DNA of 64,000 nucleotides. Source: Saprospiraceae bacterium. GTDB taxonomy: Bacteria; Bacteroidota; Bacteroidia; Chitinophagales; Saprospiraceae. Under the pieces are notes generated by a model. That model saw nothing but the letters and a program-made list of their open reading frames with translations, ran no database searches and was not told the DNA's origin. The position numbers and the translations under genes were made by a program. The stretch's first letter is position 1. Every line of letters starts with the position of its first letter. This document shows positions 1 through 7,867 of this stretch, one piece after another. The stretch is taken from assembly GCA_020848995.1 (NCBI GenBank), contig JADLHA010000024.1:1-64000 (forward strand). Reading direction: 5' to 3'.

Positions 1-273
1 CAGCGAAGGAAGCTATGTGGAGCGATAACTGACTGAGCTGCAACGAAGGATTGTGAAGCTAAATTCATTGAGCGCGTGAGCCTGTGCGGGCTGGCTGGCG
101 CAGCAGGGAATGGAGGGAGGCAGCCCCTGAGCAAAACAAGCCGAGGCGCAGCGAAGGAAGCTATGTGGAACGATAACTGACTGAGCTGCAACGAAGTATT
201 GTGAAGCTAAATGCATTGAGCGCGTGAGCCTGTGCGGGCTGGCTGGCGCAATAGAGGGTTTTTAGAAGTGCCC
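1..273. repeat. MITE-like repeat, two tandem cores (copies A and B)
   Basis: A non-coding core beginning CAGCGAAGGAAGCTATGTGG occurs at 1 and again at 149, a period of 148 bp; copy A is cut by the window start. The two cores differ at only a few bases. Copy B ends in the family's terminal inverted repeat (AGAAGTGCCC, 264-273). The junction between the cores (about 103-135) has lost both terminal repeats, so this looks like internal tandem amplification. Relatives lie at 18987, 25922 and 33740. There is no open frame that would suggest a protein. Confidence 0.85.
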
Positions 274-289
274 ATAAGTTCCTTACTGC

Positions 290-297
290 TACATTTG
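290..297 (+). promoter_or_regulatory. Candidate -7 box of the ABC exporter operon
   Basis: TACATTTG matches the Bacteroidota -7 consensus TAnnTTTG exactly. No clear TTTG lies about 20 bp upstream, where the end of the repeat supplies the sequence. The box ends seven bases before the ATG at 305, so transcripts would have almost no leader. Motif match only. Confidence 0.35.
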
Positions 298-304
298 CAA
301 AGCC

Positions 305-1609
305 ATGTTGCGTTTCGTCCGCATCGGGAAGTTCCGGTTTTTGCTCCTGCGTGCAAAAGCCATTGGGCTGCTGTCCTTCTTGAGCATCCCTCTTTGTGGA
401 CAAGTCACTTCTACCTCTCTGGATTCCTGTCTGGCCTGGGCCGACAATCATACGCCTTTAACGGCGCAGCAGGCTGCGATCGCAGAGTCAACGCAATTTA
501 CGCTGGCAGCGCTATCGAAACAGTGGCTGCCCCAGTTGACGCTTGGGGCGCAAATGAGCCACCAGTCCGATGTCACCAAACTCGAATTGGATATCCCTGG
601 TTTTCCAGTCCCGGCACCAATTGCCCGAGACCAGTATAAGGTTTCGCTGGAGGGAAGCCAGTTGCTGTGGGACGGAGGCATTCTGGCCGCACAGAAATCC
701 CAAATCAAACTCCAGTCACAGTTGGAGCAGACCCAGCGATTGGTTGACCGGCATGCATTGCGGGGAAGAATCATCCAGCTTTATTTTGGAATGCTTCTCA
801 TCGAAGAGCAGCTTGAGATCGCAGAATTGTTTCGAAGCGATCTTGAAGTACAGCTCAGCCAATTGCAGGCGGCATCTGGTGCTGGCGTGGTCCTCGAATC
901 AAATCTGCTTGCCTTGCGCGCCGAAATCATTGCGGCCGATCAGCGAATGGGCGAAATTGCCTTTACCCGGCGCAAAGCCATGTACGGACTTTCCATATTG
1001 ACTGGCCGGAATTTTTCTGATTCCATCCGATTACAGCACCCGCCTCCGGTTGGTCATCCCGGAGAATGGTCTCGCAGCGAATTGGTGCTCAGTGAACTTC
1101 AGGCGTCGCTTGCCGATGCGCACTACGCATCCAAAGTAAGACAGCGCAACCCGAAACTGCTCGCATTTTTACAAGCGGGCTATGCGAATCCTGCGCTCAA
1201 TTTTTTGAAGCCGGGTTTCGACGCATATTACCTTGCGGGGATACGCGCTCAGTGGAATTTACAAGGGTTTTATACGATCAAAGAAGACCGCAACAACGCA
1301 AGAGTCCAGGGCAGGCTAGCCTCTTTGCAACGAGATCTGTTTGTCATCAACAACCAGTTAGCCATCCGCGACCAGCAACTTGAAATGGAAAGGCTTGCAG
1401 GACTGGCACAAGCAGACAGCATCGCACTCGAACTCCGCCGAGAACTCCGTCGCATTGCCGGAGTACAGTTGCGGCAAGGCGTGGCGACTTCCGCGGACTA
1501 CATCCGCGAACTCAACGCCGAAGCGCGAGCAGAAAGTAATGCCCGGATTCATCAACTGTCCTCATTGCAGGCGCAGTATTTGTTACAACATCTCTATGGA
1601 ACTAAATGA
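305..1609 (+). CDS. TolC-family outer membrane efflux protein
   Basis: This 434-aa protein is the predicted outer-membrane channel of a tripartite exporter. A basic N-terminus and hydrophobic stretch (about residues 12-32, ending near LCGQ) form a signal peptide. The rest has the family's long alpha-helical, Gln/Ala/Leu-rich hairpins with short strand segments; WDGGILAAQ near residue 122 is typical of the family. The last 14 bases overlap the HlyD gene, and five more exporter genes follow without gaps, which fixes the role. The substrate is unknown. The start follows a -7-like box by seven bases, so a leaderless mRNA or a slightly later start is possible. Confidence 0.9.
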   Translation: MLRFVRIGKFRFLLLRAKAIGLLSFLSIPLCGQVTSTSLDSCLAWADNHTPLTAQQAAIAESTQFTLAALSKQWLPQLTLGAQMSHQSDVTKLELDIPGFPVPAPIARDQYKVSLEGSQLLWDGGILAAQKSQIKLQSQLEQTQRLVDRHALRGRIIQLYFGMLLIEEQLEIAELFRSDLEVQLSQLQAASGAGVVLESNLLALRAEIIAADQRMGEIAFTRRKAMYGLSILTGRNFSDSIRLQHPPPVGHPGEWSRSELVLSELQASLADAHYASKVRQRNPKLLAFLQAGYANPALNFLKPGFDAYYLAGIRAQWNLQGFYTIKEDRNNARVQGRLASLQRDLFVINNQLAIRDQQLEMERLAGLAQADSIALELRRELRRIAGVQLRQGVATSADYIRELNAEARAESNARIHQLSSLQAQYLLQHLYGTK

Positions 1610-2609
1610 TTGCACCGGTTTGCCCTTGCGCGAGGGACTTCTGATCCAAAGCAGTTTGTTTGCTGTCTGTATGGCCTGTCTGTCTTGCGGCGGAAGCGAT
1701 CGCGGTTTTGATGCAATGGGGCAGTTCGAAGCCGATGCACTGATCGTTTCTGCTGAAGCGAGCGGAAGGCTGGTCGAATTCGGGGCCCAGGAGGGAAAAT
1801 GGCTTGCAGAAGATACCGTCATCGGAAAAATAGATCCGGGCCAGTATCTGATCCAGCGCGAGCAGGCGGAGTTGTCGGTGCAGGCAGTTGAACTAAAAAC
1901 CGCAACACCTTCGCCGCAAGTTAGAGTGCTGGAAGCACAGGAAAGACTCCAGCGCGAACAACTTGAGGCACTCCAGATTCAGCATGCGGCCGCGCAGCGC
2001 GAAAGGCGCAGGATTGACACCATGTTTGCTGCAGGTGCCGCAACGGAAAAGCAGAAGGATGATGCATCATCTTTATTGGCTCTCGCTGAACAAAACCTTG
2101 CAGTGGCAAAAGGCCAGATTGAGCTCACACGCCAGCAGATCCATGCACATCGGGAACAGGTAGCATTGCAGAACCGGGGTGTCCGGGGCGAACGGGCGGT
2201 AGTTGAAAGCAAACGCGATGCTGCCGATGACTGGATGCTCAAAACGGTGATCACAAATCCTGTTGCCGGCACCGTTTTGACCAGTTATACACACAGGGGA
2301 GAGTGGGTGATGCCTGGCAAAGCACTTTATAAAATTGCCGATCTCAGGCAAATGGTACTTCGGGCTTACATCGATGGCAGCACCTTGGTGAAGGTGCAAC
2401 TGGGGCAGGAAGTAAAGATCAAGGTGCGTTATGGCGATGCAGCGCGCGATTACACCGGCACCATAACCTGGATTTCTGACGAAGCGGAATTTACGCCAAA
2501 GACCATACAGACTGCTGACGAAAGAGCGAATCTGGTATATGCAATAAAAGTTCGCGTTGCCAATGATGGTTACCTGAAACTTGGAATGTATGGCGAACTA
2601 CATTTCTGA
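1596..2609 (+). CDS. HlyD/YbhG-like membrane fusion protein
   Basis: This 337-aa periplasmic adaptor should join the ABC-2 permeases to the TolC-like channel. The start chosen is the ATG inside the end of the upstream gene (14-base overlap); the frame is open further upstream but only as a shadow of that gene. A hydrophobic, Cys-containing N-terminus (ACLSCGG, about residues 27-33) suggests a lipoprotein or signal anchor, though the lipobox is not canonical. A lipoyl-like half-motif (VSAEASGRLVEF) comes next, then a long coiled coil (about 75-215), then the second lipoyl half and a beta-barrel (VAGTVLTSYTHRGEWV). The ATPase gene starts three bases after the stop. Confidence 0.9.
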   Translation: MELNDCTGLPLREGLLIQSSLFAVCMACLSCGGSDRGFDAMGQFEADALIVSAEASGRLVEFGAQEGKWLAEDTVIGKIDPGQYLIQREQAELSVQAVELKTATPSPQVRVLEAQERLQREQLEALQIQHAAAQRERRRIDTMFAAGAATEKQKDDASSLLALAEQNLAVAKGQIELTRQQIHAHREQVALQNRGVRGERAVVESKRDAADDWMLKTVITNPVAGTVLTSYTHRGEWVMPGKALYKIADLRQMVLRAYIDGSTLVKVQLGQEVKIKVRYGDAARDYTGTITWISDEAEFTPKTIQTADERANLVYAIKVRVANDGYLKLGMYGELHF

Positions 2610-2612
2610 GCT

Positions 2613-3533
2613 ATGGAAGCCATCATTGCCCGAAGCCTGTCAAAAACCTACCGATCCGGAAAAAGTCAAACTCATGCATTGAAGGGGATCGACCTGGACA
2701 TTCAGGAGGGAGAACTTTTTGGACTGGTTGGGCCGGATGGTGCCGGAAAAACGACCTTGATCAGGATCTTGGTAAGTCTGATCCTTCCCGACCAGGGGAC
2801 CGCCTCAGTAGGTGGATTGGATGTAGTGCGCAATTTTGGCTTGCTGCGGCAGCAGATCGGTTACGTTCCGGGGCGGTTTTCCCTATACCAGGACCTGACG
2901 GTGCACGAGAACCTTCATTTTTTTGCCTCTGTGTTTGGCGTTAACGCCGAGGAACAGTATGGATTGGTTCGGGAGATCTATAAATACCTCGAACCGTTCC
3001 GCGATCGAAAGGCGGGGCAGTTATCCGGTGGAATGAAGCAAAAACTGGCCCTGAGTTGTGCGTTGATCCACCGGCCATCGGTGCTTTTCCTCGATGAACC
3101 GACCACCGGCGTCGACGCGGTCTCCCGAAGGGAATTCTGGGTCTTGCTCTCACAGCTTCGCAACCAGGGGATGACCATCTTTGTATCGACGCCCTATATG
3201 GACGAGGCAGCCCGCTGTGATCGCGTTGGCCTCATCCAGGAGGGAAGGCTGCTGCGCATTGATCCTCCCACAGCCATCGTACGCGATTTTCCTCTCACGC
3301 TCTATGCACTCAGCACCGACCTCATGTCGCGTGTTAAACCAGACCTTGCCAGCTGCGCGGAAGTGCTGTCGGCTTTCGCATTTGGCGCAAATTACCACCT
3401 GACCTTTCAAACTTCAGCAGGCCCGCAAGCGTGTGTTCGCATGTTAGAACAAAAGGGTCATACCAACATCCGCCTGGAAGTGATACAACCTGGAATAGAA
3501 GATTGTTTCATGTACTTTATGAAGGGATCATGA
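2613..3533 (+). CDS. ABC-2 exporter ATPase, first half (YbhF N-terminal-like)
   Basis: This 306-aa cytoplasmic ATPase should power the exporter. Visible motifs are Walker A GPDGAGKTT (Asp where Asn is usual), signature LSGGMKQKLAL, Walker B VLFLDEP with TTGVD, and a C-terminal extension typical of ABC-2 (DrrA/CcmA type) ATPases. In the YbhGFSR system one protein, YbhF, carries two ATPase domains. Here two separate genes fill that place, and this one matches the canonical half. Its stop overlaps the next start by four bases (ATGA), suggesting translational coupling and a heterodimeric motor. Confidence 0.92.
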   Translation: MEAIIARSLSKTYRSGKSQTHALKGIDLDIQEGELFGLVGPDGAGKTTLIRILVSLILPDQGTASVGGLDVVRNFGLLRQQIGYVPGRFSLYQDLTVHENLHFFASVFGVNAEEQYGLVREIYKYLEPFRDRKAGQLSGGMKQKLALSCALIHRPSVLFLDEPTTGVDAVSRREFWVLLSQLRNQGMTIFVSTPYMDEAARCDRVGLIQEGRLLRIDPPTAIVRDFPLTLYALSTDLMSRVKPDLASCAEVLSAFAFGANYHLTFQTSAGPQACVRMLEQKGHTNIRLEVIQPGIEDCFMYFMKGS

Positions 3534-4267
3534 AAGGGATTCCCGTGATAAGGGCGAATGAACTGACCAGGAAGTTTGGAGCCTTCGTCGCCGTAGACCG
3601 GATCAGTTTTGAGGTGCATCCCGGTGAGTTATTCGGGTTTTTAGGGGCCAACGGTGCCGGCAAAACGACGGCCATGCGCATGTTGTCGGGACTCATCCGT
3701 CCGACATCGGGCACAGCTAGCGTTCTGGGCTACGACGTTTACCGGCAAAGTGAGGCCATCAAGCGATCCATTGGCTACATGAGCCAGCGTTTTTCGCTGT
3801 ATGAAGACCTGACCATCATGGAGAATATCCGCTTTTACGGCGGGATCTACGGTCTGGACTCACGCCTGTTAGCCCATCGCGCGGACGAAATGCTCCGGCA
3901 GCTCGATCTTGAGCTTCAGCGCGATCAACTCGTACGTTCGCTTCCTACGGGATGGCGGCAAAAACTCGCCTTTGCCGTTGCGATCCTTCACCGCCCCAGG
4001 CTCGTTTTCCTCGATGAACCCACGGGTGGAGTTGACCCGATCGTGCGCAGGGAATTTTGGGAGTGGATCCTAAATTACGTTGCATTGGGCAATACGGTTT
4101 TTGCCACGACGCATTACATGGATGAAGCCGAGTATTGTTCCCGGCTGTCGGTCATGGTCGATGGCCGCCTCGCTGCCATCGGAAGTCCAAGCGAGTTGCG
4201 CCGACAGTACGGCGTCCATGATATGGAGGAGTTGTTTTTAAACCTGGCGACCTCATCCTTTACCTGA
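3530..4267 (+). CDS. ABC-2 exporter ATPase, second half with variant signature motif
   Basis: This 245-aa protein starts at the ATG of the ATGA overlap; the open frame further upstream is a shadow of the previous gene. Walker A is GANGAGKTT and Walker B is LVFLDEP with TGGVD. The ABC signature reads LPTGWRQKLAF instead of LSGGQ-type. A similar LP-x-GW-x-Q variant is what I recall for the second half of YbhF-like ATPases, so the change may be inherited rather than damage. It probably pairs with the preceding ATPase, giving one standard and one variant nucleotide site. The first permease gene begins one base after the stop. Confidence 0.92.
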   Translation: MKGIPVIRANELTRKFGAFVAVDRISFEVHPGELFGFLGANGAGKTTAMRMLSGLIRPTSGTASVLGYDVYRQSEAIKRSIGYMSQRFSLYEDLTIMENIRFYGGIYGLDSRLLAHRADEMLRQLDLELQRDQLVRSLPTGWRQKLAFAVAILHRPRLVFLDEPTGGVDPIVRREFWEWILNYVALGNTVFATTHYMDEAEYCSRLSVMVDGRLAAIGSPSELRRQYGVHDMEELFLNLATSSFT

Positions 4268-4268
4268 A

Positions 4269-5396
4269 ATGCCTACCAAACTGGCACGCATCGCATTTGG
4301 AGCTTTTATCCAAAAGGAGTGGAAGCACATCTTCAGAGACCGCAAAACCATCCTGATCTTGTTCGGGATGCCATTGGTACAAATCCTGATCTTCGGATTT
4401 GCACTCAGCAACGAAGTGAAACATGCCCGGATTGCAGTATTCGACCAATCGAATGATTCCTTCTCTCAGGAACTCGTTAAAAGACTGGATGCAAGCCGGC
4501 ATTTTGACGTCGTCGCTCGATTAAATCATCCTTCGGAAGTCCAAGAGGCATTTCAGGCTGGTGAAATTCGCCTCGTTGTTGTAATTCCACCAGGGTTTGA
4601 AAATGCGCTGCACGCTTTCCACCGGGCTCCCCTGCAACTGCTTGCCGACGGATCAGATCCCAATTTGGGAACGACCGTCGTACATTATGCTGCTTCTATT
4701 GTAGCAGCAAGTCAGGAGGACCTGCTGGGACAGCAATCCCTGCCCTACGGGTTTGAAACCGAACTCCGCATGATGTTCAATCCACAGCTCGAGGCCGCCT
4801 ATAATTTTGTTCCAGGCGTCATGGCGATGATCCTTCTACTCATCTGCGCCATGATGACTTCCGTAGCCATCGTCCGCGAAAAGGAAAATGGCAACATGGA
4901 GGTATTGCTCGTTTCTCCCGTGAAACCACTTTGGATTATCCTGGCAAAGACAATTCCCTACCTCGTGCTTTCCACGGCAAATATTTGTTCGATCCTGCTG
5001 CTGAGTTATTTTGTGCTGGATGTCCCTGTACGGGGTAGCGTTCCTCTGCTGATAGGGGGGAGCCTTATTTTTACCGTGACAGCTCTTTCGCTTGGAATGT
5101 TTGTCTCTTCCATTGCCCACACACAAACGGTCGCCATGTTTGGTACCCTCGTCGGGTTGTTTCTTCCATCACTCATGTTCAGCGACTTTATGTTCCCGGT
5201 TGACAATATGCCCGAACCCCTTCGCTTGATATCCTACATTCTTCCTTCGCGTTGGTATTTCTACATCGTCAAGTCGGTCATGATCAAAGGATTGGGACTG
5301 GCTGGCATCTGGAAGGAGCTGCTCATTCTTTCAGGAATGACCCTGGTCTTGCTTCTTGTCAGCATCCGCAAATTTGATAACCGCCTTGCATTATGA
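4269..5396 (+). CDS. ABC-2 type permease (YbhS-like)
   Basis: This 375-aa inner-membrane protein begins with an amphipathic stretch and one membrane segment (about 23-45). A loop of about 130 residues, predicted outside the cytoplasm, follows. Five or six membrane segments then run from about 175, in the ABC2_membrane_3 layout. The motif AIVREKENGNMEVLLVSPV at the start of the membrane block is a strong family hallmark. It overlaps the next permease by four bases, and the two presumably form the heterodimeric translocation path. Substrate is not evident; relatives export drugs or lipophilic compounds. Confidence 0.92.
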   Translation: MPTKLARIAFGAFIQKEWKHIFRDRKTILILFGMPLVQILIFGFALSNEVKHARIAVFDQSNDSFSQELVKRLDASRHFDVVARLNHPSEVQEAFQAGEIRLVVVIPPGFENALHAFHRAPLQLLADGSDPNLGTTVVHYAASIVAASQEDLLGQQSLPYGFETELRMMFNPQLEAAYNFVPGVMAMILLLICAMMTSVAIVREKENGNMEVLLVSPVKPLWIILAKTIPYLVLSTANICSILLLSYFVLDVPVRGSVPLLIGGSLIFTVTALSLGMFVSSIAHTQTVAMFGTLVGLFLPSLMFSDFMFPVDNMPEPLRLISYILPSRWYFYIVKSVMIKGLGLAGIWKELLILSGMTLVLLLVSIRKFDNRLAL

Positions 5397-6517
5397 ACCT
5401 GCGCATTATCCAGGCGATGATCCGGAAGGAGTTTGCACAGTTCTTCAGGGATCCGGCAAACATCCGGATGCTCATCGTTATGCCGGTTGTGCAACTGCTC
5501 CTGCTTCCATTGGCTGCGGATTACGAGGTCAAACGCGTACGCGTATGCATCGTCGATTTTGACCACTCCCAACTTTCACACGAGCTGACGGGCAAGATTT
5601 CTGCTAACCCACACATCCATGTTGGGTGCACTGCACAAAGTTTTGAACAGGCACTCCAGGGCATGGAACGCGACGAAATCGACATTGCCTTGCTCATCCC
5701 GGCTCACTTCGAAAGGGATCTGGTGATGAACCAGAACCCTGTGTTGTCAGCAAGTGTGCATGCCGTAAACGGACAACGAGCCAGCGTGGGTAGCCAATAC
5801 CTCATGCAGATTTTGGCAGACTTCAACCGCAAAATCCGGATGCAGTGGCTTCAACTTCCAAAATTCAATCCGGTTCCCCTGGTCGATATCTCCCACACCT
5901 ATCTCTATAATCCCCGAATGGATTACCCATCGTATATGGTGCCGGGAATTCTGGTGATCCTGCTGACCATGGTTGGCTTTTCATTGGCATCGTTGAACCT
6001 CGTCCGCGAAAAGGAAATCGGAACCATCGAACAGATCAACGTATCCCCGGTGCGCAAAAGCGAATTCATTCTGGGAAAGCTGATCCCGTTCTGGATTCTG
6101 GGCCTCGTCGTACTCACATTGGGCCTGCTCATTGCGTCGGTTTTTTACGGGATCTATCCGCGTGGATCGGTTGGTACCATCTATGCATTCGCCTCTTTGT
6201 ATCTTTTGGCCATACTCGGACTGGCTTTGCTGCTATCCGCTTTCGCCCAAACCCAGCAACAGGTCATGCTGGTCTCCTATTTCGTCATGCTGGTTTTTAT
6301 TTTGCTCAGCGGACTCTACACATCTGTTGAAAGCATGCCCCCCTGGGCACAAATGACAACCCACCTCAATCCCGTGGCACATTTTATCGTGGTGATCAGA
6401 ATGGTTGTGCTGAAAGGGTCAAGCTTTCGGGACATTCTGCCGCATGTTGGCGCTATGGCAGCGATGGCGGGTATATTGCTTCCGCTGGCCATCCGCAGTT
6501 ATCGAAAGCATTTCTGA
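5393..6517 (+). CDS. ABC-2 type permease (YbhR-like)
   Basis: This 374-aa protein has the same layout as its upstream neighbour: one N-terminal membrane segment, a large extracytoplasmic loop, and a C-terminal membrane block beginning near residue 180. The hallmark VREKEIGTIEQINVSPV sits at the same relative place. It is the last gene of the exporter operon; the next gene is on the other strand and ends 18 bases away. No terminator hairpin is visible between these convergent genes. Confidence 0.92.
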   Translation: MNLRIIQAMIRKEFAQFFRDPANIRMLIVMPVVQLLLLPLAADYEVKRVRVCIVDFDHSQLSHELTGKISANPHIHVGCTAQSFEQALQGMERDEIDIALLIPAHFERDLVMNQNPVLSASVHAVNGQRASVGSQYLMQILADFNRKIRMQWLQLPKFNPVPLVDISHTYLYNPRMDYPSYMVPGILVILLTMVGFSLASLNLVREKEIGTIEQINVSPVRKSEFILGKLIPFWILGLVVLTLGLLIASVFYGIYPRGSVGTIYAFASLYLLAILGLALLLSAFAQTQQQVMLVSYFVMLVFILLSGLYTSVESMPPWAQMTTHLNPVAHFIVVIRMVVLKGSSFRDILPHVGAMAAMAGILLPLAIRSYRKHF

Positions 6518-6535
6518 CGACGTTTAAAATCAACC

Positions 6536-7288
6536 CTATGCCTTCTCCATATCCAGGGCGTTGATGATGGCTTCAGCCTGATAAGGCCAGGAAGCAATGA
6601 GTTTGTCGTCGACGTCTTCAAATACAGTCATCCATTTGCGCAATTCCTTGCGGGGTACGTTGGCGATTTGCTCAAACGTGCGATATCCGCTTTCGCGCAG
6701 CGTAGCGCACACTTGTTCGTCCATTCCCTTGATCAGGTGGATGGGGTCCGAAGGCAGTCCCTGTGTATACTGCTCCATTTTTTCGTCACCGATGATCTTG
6801 CTGATGATGGCCAGGTGCTGGTCGAGAACAGATTTCAGGTCGGCAACGATTTTCGATTCAGAAGGTGCGGGCGCTGGACGATGGTTCAGTTGCCCCTCGA
6901 GATCTGCGACGCGTTCCCGCAACCGCTCAAGTTCGGCATCTCTGGAAGGTCCTCTCAAAAGTTCGCCAATCGGGATGGACTCGCGCGCATCCCGTTCCTC
7001 CGCATCCTTTTTTAGCTGAATGTGCCGTTCTTCCAGCAAGGCATAACGCGACTTCCAGTCTTCGTACGCTGCACGATAAGTCTTTTCCTGTGACACAGAT
7101 TGCTCGAGCCGCTGGTTGAGGTCGAAATTGTCCTTGCGCAATAGATCGTATTGGGATTTCAACGCATCGCGCTCCCGTTCCTGTTGTTCCCAGCGTTGCA
7201 GCAACTGGCTTCGCCGCCAGGCGCAGTATGCCATTCCGGAAACGAGCGCAGCGCCGAGGATCAGAAGTAAAACAAACTCTGTGTTCAT
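6536..7288 (-). CDS. Membrane-anchored coiled-coil protein with C-terminal helix-hairpin-helix-like domain
   Basis: This 250-aa protein starts with one membrane helix (about 4-22), followed by a charged coiled coil (about 28-100) and a Pro/Ala linker. Its C-terminal block (about 177-250) contains LIKGMDEQVCATLRESGYRT and FEQIANV, resembling the 'KGIGPK...L...GI.TF.QIA' helix-hairpin-helix domain often found at the end of such Bacteroidota proteins. The function is unknown; a scaffold or nucleic-acid-contacting envelope protein is conceivable. It lies 60 bases after the CBS gene on the same strand. Confidence 0.75.
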   Translation of the reverse strand: MNTEFVLLLILGAALVSGMAYCAWRRSQLLQRWEQQERERDALKSQYDLLRKDNFDLNQRLEQSVSQEKTYRAAYEDWKSRYALLEERHIQLKKDAEERDARESIPIGELLRGPSRDAELERLRERVADLEGQLNHRPAPAPSESKIVADLKSVLDQHLAIISKIIGDEKMEQYTQGLPSDPIHLIKGMDEQVCATLRESGYRTFEQIANVPRKELRKWMTVFEDVDDKLIASWPYQAEAIINALDMEKA

Positions 7289-7348
7289 GCTAGGGTATAA
7301 TTTCCAATATTGGTTTCCCGTTGCCTTGGCTCCGGGGGAGGACTGCGG

Positions 7349-7747
7349 CTATTTTGGGGGGTATTCTTTGTTGTACGCGTAACGGAGAACGTCAAAGGAG
7401 GTCACAATCCCAATAAGCTTCCGGCCATCCAGGACGGGAAGGGCATGAAACAGATGCTCCATGAAGATCTCGGCGGCCGTACCCACTTTGTCGCTGGCTT
7501 CAAGGGTGGCAAGCTGACGCGTCATCACATTGGCCACTTTGGTCGTCGGGTAATCTTTGTGGTCGACGTTGAGTTTAAAGAGGTCGTACGTCGTCAGGAT
7601 GCCTACCAGTTGAAAATCTTTATCTACCACGGGAACGTGGTGAATCCGGTGATTGATCAGGAGTTCTTTCACCTTCTGCAGAGAATCTTCGGGCTGGACC
7701 GTTTGCAAATTGCGGACCATGATCGTGGATACCTGTTCGTTCATCAT
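7349..7747 (-). CDS. Two-CBS-domain protein
   Basis: This 132-aa cytoplasmic protein consists of a tandem pair of CBS domains (about 7-60 and 70-126). The repeated pattern V...D.L.....L......HVPVVD...LVGILT.YD.. appears in the first half, and HALPVLDGRKLIGIVTSFDVL in shorter form in the second. Such pairs bind adenine nucleotides and usually regulate a partner. No partner is fused here. It is transcribed in the same direction as urocanase but is separated from it by 120 bases. Confidence 0.88.
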   Translation of the reverse strand: MMNEQVSTIMVRNLQTVQPEDSLQKVKELLINHRIHHVPVVDKDFQLVGILTTYDLFKLNVDHKDYPTTKVANVMTRQLATLEASDKVGTAAEIFMEHLFHALPVLDGRKLIGIVTSFDVLRYAYNKEYPPK

Positions 7748-7867
7748 AAGTTTAAAGTTGTAATTATCGGGTTGAAAGATATTACAGTTTTGACGATCGC
7801 AGGGAGTCCGCTTCGGAAATTATCGACAAATGGCCTATTAACCGATTGAATGGAGACCCCACTGGGA

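Noticed and set aside
1..250. CRISPR array
   Set aside because: Only two repeat units with a 148-bp period and no unique spacers; the same core occurs dispersed elsewhere with terminal inverted repeats.
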